Of a stretch of DNA of 9,394 bases, positions 5,785-9,394 are shown piece after piece. This DNA is from an uncultured Peptostreptococcaceae bacterium. GTDB lineage: Bacteria > Bacillota > Clostridia > Peptostreptococcales > Anaerovoracaceae. The stretch's first letter is position 1, and each line of letters opens with the position of its first letter. The notes under the pieces are model-generated. The model was not told the DNA's origin, did no database searches, and saw nothing but the letters and a program-made list of their open reading frames with translations. The stretch covers positions 1 through 9,394 of the forward strand of contig CAJOQI010000043.1 of the NCBI GenBank assembly GCA_905236895.1. Direction: 5' to 3'. The position numbers and the translations under genes were made by a program.

Positions 5785-6948
5785 ATGGAGAATAAAAGCA
5801 GTAAATTAGGCATAATAGGATTAACAGTCTTCCTGACCCTTGCCCTGGTGGCAGCGGGAATAGGAATCTACTTCAAAACCTCAGGTAAAGTTATCGTGGA
5901 CGAAAAAGACTTTGAAGAGGTTGTGGAGCAGCAGGAAGATATGCAGAAGTTCTACAGGATCCAGAACAGGATAGATGAGAACTTCCTCTTCGACTACGAC
6001 AAAGAAGAAGAGATGGAAAACATATATAGAGCCATGCTGGACAGCCTGGGAGATCCCTATTCAAGGTATTTGGACGAGGAGGATGTTAAGGATCTTGAAG
6101 CTACCTTAAACAATAGCTTCTCCGGAGTTGGAATCGTAATCGAGAGAAGGGAAGATGGGGCCTTTGTTGTATTAAGCGTAATCCCCGAGGGCCCTGCGGA
6201 GAAGGCTGATGTGCAGCCGGGAGATATTATCCTCAAGGTAGACGGAACGGAATATGAATATCTGGACGAGGTGGCAAATGCCATCAGAGGAGAAACGGGA
6301 ACCACCGTGGCTATCGAGTTCCAGAGGGATAAGGAAACCATGGAAAAGAAGCTGGTTAGGGGACAGATTACCGAGGCCAGCATCACCACCAATACTTTGG
6401 AAGGAAATATCGGTTATATCCACATCAATTCCTTCGGAAGGGAAACCTTTGATAAGTTTAATGCTGCTCTTACGGGATTCGAGGATAGCGGTGCCAAGGG
6501 AGTTATTATAGATCTTAGAAACAACCCCGGTGGCCTTATGGACGGAGGCATCAAGATTGCGGACAGGATCCTGCCTGAATGTCTCATAACCTATACCGAG
6601 GACAATAAGGGCAATAGGGAAGAATATTATTCCGACGGGGCAACCACAGCCCTTAAGATCGTTGTAATAATTAACGGCAATACAGCCAGCGCCTCCGAGC
6701 TTTTGGCATCAGCCATTAAGGATAACGGCGCAGGAACCATTATAGGAACCACCAGCTTCGGCAAGGGAATAGTCCAGGAGACCACCATGTTCGGAGACGG
6801 TACGGCTATGAGCATCACAACTAACCAATATTTCTCACCAAAGGGAAATGTTATCCACGGCAAAGGCGTGGAGCCGGATATAGTGGTTGAGCCCACCAGC
6901 ACAACGGAAGATGTTCAGCTGAAGGCTGCAATAGAGGCGTTGAACTAA
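5785..6948 (+). CDS. S41 carboxyl-terminal processing protease (CtpA/CtpB type)
   Basis: The 387-residue protein is a membrane-anchored serine protease facing outside. A single hydrophobic anchor (about 8-30) follows a short positively charged N-terminus. Next come the helical N-terminal S41 region with MLDSLGDPYSRYL (84-96), a PDZ domain (about 105-190) that would bind substrate C-termini, and the protease core with IDLRNNPGG (242-250). The catalytic Ser/Lys/Gln set is visible: S304 in TASASE, K327 in FGKG, and Q331. In other bacteria this family cleaves sporulation factors (CtpB) or degrades wall hydrolases (E. coli Prc on MepS, Pseudomonas CtpA on M23 and NlpC/P60 enzymes). It follows recJ by 18 bases, with AAGGTGG (5765-5771) overlapping the recJ stop. 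Regulation of the adjacent M23 hydrolase is a reasonable inference, not shown. No adaptor lipoprotein gene is seen. Confidence 0.94.
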   Translation: MENKSSKLGIIGLTVFLTLALVAAGIGIYFKTSGKVIVDEKDFEEVVEQQEDMQKFYRIQNRIDENFLFDYDKEEEMENIYRAMLDSLGDPYSRYLDEEDVKDLEATLNNSFSGVGIVIERREDGAFVVLSVIPEGPAEKADVQPGDIILKVDGTEYEYLDEVANAIRGETGTTVAIEFQRDKETMEKKLVRGQITEASITTNTLEGNIGYIHINSFGRETFDKFNAALTGFEDSGAKGVIIDLRNNPGGLMDGGIKIADRILPECLITYTEDNKGNREEYYSDGATTALKIVVIINGNTASASELLASAIKDNGAGTIIGTTSFGKGIVQETTMFGDGTAMSITTNQYFSPKGNVIHGKGVEPDIVVEPTSTTEDVQLKAAIEALN

Positions 6949-6985
6949 GGCTTCAGTCCGTGGCTCAAAATGGCTTTAGCGCAAA

Positions 6986-7014
6986 TTGACTTTAACGCAT
7001 AAAAGTGCTATACT
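6986..7014 (+). promoter_or_regulatory. Strong extended -10 promoter for the YerC/YecD gene
   Basis: TTGACT (6986-6991) and TATACT (7009-7014) are each 5 of 6 to consensus, with a 17-base spacer and a TGC extended -10 (7006-7008). The predicted transcription start is near 7021, and AAAGGAGGG (7037-7045) follows before the ATG. No clear intrinsic terminator for the preceding operon is seen in 6949-6985, so read-through from ctpA is possible. Confidence 0.8.
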
Positions 7015-7049
7015 TCCCATAGGTTTTTGGATATGCAAAGGAGGGCGAT

Positions 7050-7349
7050 ATGGCCTATAAGTCAAAATTTGCTAAAGCAGACATAGATGAGCTGTTTGAT
7101 GGCATTCTCACCCTAAAGGACAGGGAAGATTGCTATAGATTCTTTGAAGATATTTGCACCATTAACGAGATTCACGCAATCGCTCAGAGATTGCAGGTAG
7201 CCAAATTGCTTACAGAGAAGAAAACCTACAGCGAGATTGAGACCATGACCAAGGCATCCACCGCAACCATAAGCAGAATCAATAAATGCCTTATGTACGG
7301 TGCCGACGGATATAAGCTGGTACTCAATAATTTGGGAATAAAAGAATAA
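7050..7349 (+). CDS. YerC/YecD family TrpR-like DNA-binding regulator
   Basis: The 99-residue protein matches the YerC/YecD family of Firmicutes, small helical proteins related to the Trp repressor. The N-terminal helices carry the family-like stretch DREDCYRFFEDICTINEI (24-41). A helix-turn-helix follows at about 57-83, with TYSEIETMTKASTATISRIN as its core. It ends in a short C-terminal helix (GYKLVLNNLGIKE). The ribosome site AAAGGAGGG (7037-7045) is close to ideal and the promoter is strong. The family probably binds DNA as a dimer. Its target and effector are not established to my knowledge, and tryptophan binding should not be assumed. It stands between the division operon and the PPTase-recX pair. 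The family call is confident, the function open. Confidence 0.9.
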   Translation: MAYKSKFAKADIDELFDGILTLKDREDCYRFFEDICTINEIHAIAQRLQVAKLLTEKKTYSEIETMTKASTATISRINKCLMYGADGYKLVLNNLGIKE

Positions 7350-7360
7350 TTTATAAGGGA

Positions 7361-7382
7361 AGGGACATCCAAGGATGTCCCT
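7361..7382 (+). terminator. Hairpin between the YerC/YecD and PPTase genes, weak terminator or attenuator
   Basis: Arms AGGGACATCC (7361-7370) and GGATGTCCCT (7373-7382) are perfectly complementary with two bases between them, so the real loop probably opens one or two pairs. It lies 12 bases after the YerC stop and 18 bases before the PPTase ATG. The bases after it (CTTGATT) are a poor T run, so termination is likely partial. Confidence 0.6.
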
Positions 7383-7389
7383 CTTGATT

Positions 7390-7395
7390 AGGTGG
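7390..7395 (+). promoter_or_regulatory. Ribosome binding site that decides the PPTase start
   Basis: AGGTGG lies five bases before the ATG at 7401. The in-frame GTG at 7392 falls inside this site and would need another one, so the ATG is preferred. Confidence 0.65.
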
Positions 7396-7400
7396 ACAAG

Positions 7401-7967
7401 ATGGTAGGAATATATATCTACGAAGGAGAATACGGAAAAGGTGAAGAAGGAAGGATTCTGGTGGAAAAGGCAGCCCGTGATTATTTGGGTGATTACGGGG
7501 ATGGAGAGGATGATGTAAACCGATATGAAATAGAGGTTGACCAATACGGAAAGCCTTTCTTTACCCATATACCTTTGGACTTTTCAATATCACACTGCGG
7601 AGCCATGTGGGTCTGTGCCATCTCCCCAATGCCCTGCGGAATCGACATCCAGGAGATAAGAAAAAGCGCCCGCTGGCAGGCCATCTCCGAGAGGTTCTAT
7701 AAGCCGGGGGAACAAAGCTTTGTTGAGGCAAGGGGAGAAAAGGCCTTCTACCAAATCTGGGTAAGAAAGGAAGCACTGGGAAAGCTAATTGGACGGGGAT
7801 TTCATGGTATCATGCCTTCCTTAACCGACAAGGAAGGCCGGCTTCTTAATGAAATTGAACTGGAAGAGGGGTCGGCTTTAATTAAAGAAATCGAGATTTC
7901 GGATTATATATTTTGCGCAATTGCCACCTGCGATAGAGAAGGAGAGGAAATAAGACTTCTGATATGA
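7401..7967 (+). CDS. Sfp-type 4'-phosphopantetheinyl transferase
   Basis: This enzyme moves the phosphopantetheine arm of coenzyme A onto a Ser of acyl or peptidyl carrier proteins. Family motifs are DFSISHCG (60-67), PCGIDIQEI (78-86) with Mg ligand D82, and FYQIWVRKEALGKLIGRG (116-133) with E124 and K128. The 188 residues are shorter than B. subtilis Sfp (224). The second Mg-site residue, Glu in Sfp (GIDIE), is Gln84 here; other active family members also vary there. No biosynthetic cluster is nearby, so the target may be the fatty-acid carrier protein or a distant cluster; this cannot be settled here. The end overlaps recX by four bases (ATGA). There is no clear promoter of its own, so expression probably depends on read-through of the hairpin at 7361-7382. 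Confidence 0.92.
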   Translation: MVGIYIYEGEYGKGEEGRILVEKAARDYLGDYGDGEDDVNRYEIEVDQYGKPFFTHIPLDFSISHCGAMWVCAISPMPCGIDIQEIRKSARWQAISERFYKPGEQSFVEARGEKAFYQIWVRKEALGKLIGRGFHGIMPSLTDKEGRLLNEIELEEGSALIKEIEISDYIFCAIATCDREGEEIRLLI

Positions 7968-8476
7968 ACGCTTACGAAATAGCAGCAAAGAGAATAAGCG
8001 CCGGAGCCAGAACGGAAAAGGATCTGGTGGACTTTCTTTGCAAGAAGGGAATCGACAGGAAAGAGGCCCGGCAGGTTGTAGAAGAATTTAAGGAAGACGG
8101 TTATATCGACGACAGTCGCTATAGCAAAGACTATATTCGCTATGGCCAAGGAAAAGGCTGGGGACGGACCAGAATAGTTAGGGAACTGATTAAGAAGGGC
8201 GTGGAGAAGTCTTTGATTGACAATGCCTTTGAGGAATTGGAAGAAGAGGAAGGCCCGGAAGAAAACGGCGAAGAAGAAAGAGCGCTGCAGGTAATAGAAA
8301 AGATGATGAGGGGAAAGAATGATGATTTAAGCGATGAGGATGAGGAAGAAGAAAGCCATAGGCTGGATGAAAAAACCCGAAGCAGAATCGCCAGAAGGCT
8401 TTTCGCCTACGGGTATTCATCTTCCGTCATATATGGCGCCATAAGGCGTTACGAGGAATCCTTGAATAGGGGTTAA
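7964..8476 (+). CDS. recX: Regulatory protein RecX
   Basis: RecX binds RecA filaments and modulates (usually inhibits) RecA activity. The 170-residue protein shows the helical three-repeat layout of the family, with the clearest family motif EDGYIDDSRYSKDYIRYGQG (44-63) followed by GWGRTRIVRELIKKGV (65-80). The last helical module (about 136-168, ending GYSSSVIYGAIRRY) is separated from the rest by a Glu/Asp-rich insert (about 91-135). The ATG overlaps the PPTase stop as ATGA, indicating translational coupling; a purine-rich AAGGAGAGG lies about 15 bases upstream. It is convergent with the DUF1015 gene, with only ten bases between the stops. recA is not in the window. Confidence 0.9.
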   Translation: MNAYEIAAKRISAGARTEKDLVDFLCKKGIDRKEARQVVEEFKEDGYIDDSRYSKDYIRYGQGKGWGRTRIVRELIKKGVEKSLIDNAFEELEEEEGPEENGEEERALQVIEKMMRGKNDDLSDEDEEEESHRLDEKTRSRIARRLFAYGYSSSVIYGAIRRYEESLNRG

Positions 8477-8511
8477 ATCCCGAAGATTAGAATCTATCCA
8501 AAAGGATTCCT
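8454..8511. terminator. Inverted repeat across the recX / DUF1015 junction, candidate bidirectional terminator
   Basis: AGGAATCCTT (8454-8463) and AAGGATTCCT (8502-8511) are perfect 10-bp complements about 38 bases apart, one in the 3' end of each convergent gene. The loop holds a smaller palindrome, AGATT-AG-AATCT (8485-8496). The ten bases between the stops hold no terminator. The large loop and lack of T runs make this a tentative call. Confidence 0.35.
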
Positions 8512-9394
8512 ATTACCGGCTTTGGTTCAAAGCAGGTGGACTTGGGAGGCATGGTAAGTCCCGCTCCCGCAACATTTATGATTTCTTCCATGGTGGCCGG
8601 TCTAATGACAAAGGCCACTTTCATATTATTTTGTAAGGCCTTTCTCAACCCTTCAAGGCCCTTTGTTCCGCTAACAAAGGTAAGTCGCTCATCAGCTCTG
8701 GGATCGGTAATTCCAAGGATATCCTTTATTACCTTCTCCTGAAGGATTGCAGCGTCAAGGCCGGAAACCGGATTGATATTATCCACGGGACCTTGGTATT
8801 TAAGCCTATACCAGGTATCATCTATTGCCATGGTATATTCCCTTGAAACCTCGGGGCGAATTGGCTTTGTTCCCGCTTCTTCCACAGTGAAGCCGGCATT
8901 TTTAAGAGCCTCGATAAATTCTTCATCTGAAAGACCGTTAAGGTCGGAAACCGCTCTGTTATAATCCAAAATATTGGTTTCGTCGGAGGGGAAGACCACC
9001 ACCATTACGTGGGTCACATTATCCTCCGGGTGAGCCTTAACATATTCCGCAGCGGCGGCTATTCTGTGATGACCGTCGCAGATATAGAAGTCCTTTATAT
9101 TATCAAAGAATCCGCAGATTTCTTTGATCCTTTCGGGATCATGAATGGGCCACATCTCATGAATGGCATGTCTGCTGTCAACAAAGGAGATGAGAGGCTC
9201 TTCACCATCGGCCAAATCATTTATGATTGAAAGCTTTGCTTGAGATGAATCATAGGAAAGGAAGAGGGGCTCCATATAGCCATCCAGTCTTTCCAGCAGC
9301 CTCATCTGCAGGAGAGCTTTATCCGTTCTGGTAAGCTCGTGGGGCTTAATATGACCTTCAAGATAGTCGGAAAGACTGGTTCTTCCAACCAAGC
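8487..9394 (-). CDS. DUF1015 family protein, C-terminal about 300 residues (5' end outside window)
   Basis: Read on the - strand, the frame is open from the right edge to a TAA at 8487-8489. A TTG at 9390-9392 is probably internal, because DUF1015 proteins are usually about 400 residues and the visible part begins mid-domain (VGRTSLSDYL...IKPHELTRTDKA). Family marks are FYICDGHHRIAAAAEY (the DGHHR codons lie at 9063-9077) and the C-terminal MPPKSTCFEPKP. The DGHHR motif resembles the nucleotide-binding motif of ParB-like/SerK serine kinases, so a small-molecule kinase or nucleotidase role is possible, but the family's reaction is not established to my knowledge. Clostridial relatives often sit next to serA/serC; if so here, those genes would lie to the right of the window. 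No promoter is visible. Confidence 0.88.
   Translation of the reverse strand, partial: LVGRTSLSDYLEGHIKPHELTRTDKALLQMRLLERLDGYMEPLFLSYDSSQAKLSIINDLADGEEPLISFVDSRHAIHEMWPIHDPERIKEICGFFDNIKDFYICDGHHRIAAAAEYVKAHPEDNVTHVMVVVFPSDETNILDYNRAVSDLNGLSDEEFIEALKNAGFTVEEAGTKPIRPEVSREYTMAIDDTWYRLKYQGPVDNINPVSGLDAAILQEKVIKDILGITDPRADERLTFVSGTKGLEGLRKALQNNMKVAFVIRPATMEEIINVAGAGLTMPPKSTCFEPKPVIGILLDRF

Noticed and set aside
6949..6985. Possible terminator after the S41 protease gene
   Set aside because: Only short TGGCT-type direct repeats are seen; no stable stem with a T run could be built.
7392..7400. GTG start for the PPTase
   Set aside because: The GTG lies within the AGGTGG ribosome site that serves the ATG at 7401.
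8432..8443. Perfect 12-bp palindrome TATGGCGCCATA in recX
   Set aside because: It lies inside coding sequence, away from any promoter, and fits the codons of the conserved C-terminal module; most likely chance.

Overview
The window looks like chromosomal DNA from a Gram-positive member of the Clostridia, most likely Lachnospiraceae-like. That placement is inferred from the gene families (FtsEX beside a PcsB-type coiled-coil hydrolase, a YerC/YecD repressor, DUF1015), strong GGAGG-type ribosome sites, high AGA/GGA/GAA codon use and Glu-rich proteins. No 16S or other taxonomic marker is present. There are no mobile elements, tRNAs, rRNAs or CRISPR arrays. Gene density is high, and the longest gap between genes is about 170 bases.

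Layout, left to right. (1) Bases 1-565 are the 3' end of a secreted NlpC/P60 cell-wall hydrolase with a Glu-Pro linker, closed by a strong intrinsic terminator. (2) A promoter with a perfect 12-bp palindrome in its spacer, then a leader hairpin, precede a tight five-gene run on the + strand: ftsE, ftsX, a secreted PcsB-like coiled-coil protein with a C-terminal M23 peptidase, recJ, and an S41 C-terminal processing protease (ctpA type). (3) After about 100 bases, a near-consensus extended -10 promoter drives a small TrpR-like YerC/YecD regulator. This is followed by a hairpin, a Sfp-type phosphopantetheinyl transferase and recX, the last two overlapping by ATGA. (4) A DUF1015 gene runs convergently on the - strand and leaves the window at the right edge, lacking its N-terminus.

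The main theme is peptidoglycan hydrolysis coupled to division. FtsE (ATPase) and FtsX (membrane transducer) are expected to switch on the secreted coiled-coil hydrolase encoded next to them. The S41 protease in the same operon belongs to a family known in other bacteria to degrade M23 and NlpC/P60 hydrolases, so the operon may hold activator, effector and eliminator together. recJ in the middle and recX downstream are DNA-repair genes with no obvious link to wall growth.

No wholly novel system is evident. The unusual points are a long acidic tail on FtsE, six exact octapeptide repeats between the PcsB-type coiled coil and the M23 domain, the palindrome-bearing ftsE promoter, a non-canonical third catalytic position in the NlpC/P60 domain, and an inverted repeat spanning the recX/DUF1015 junction.
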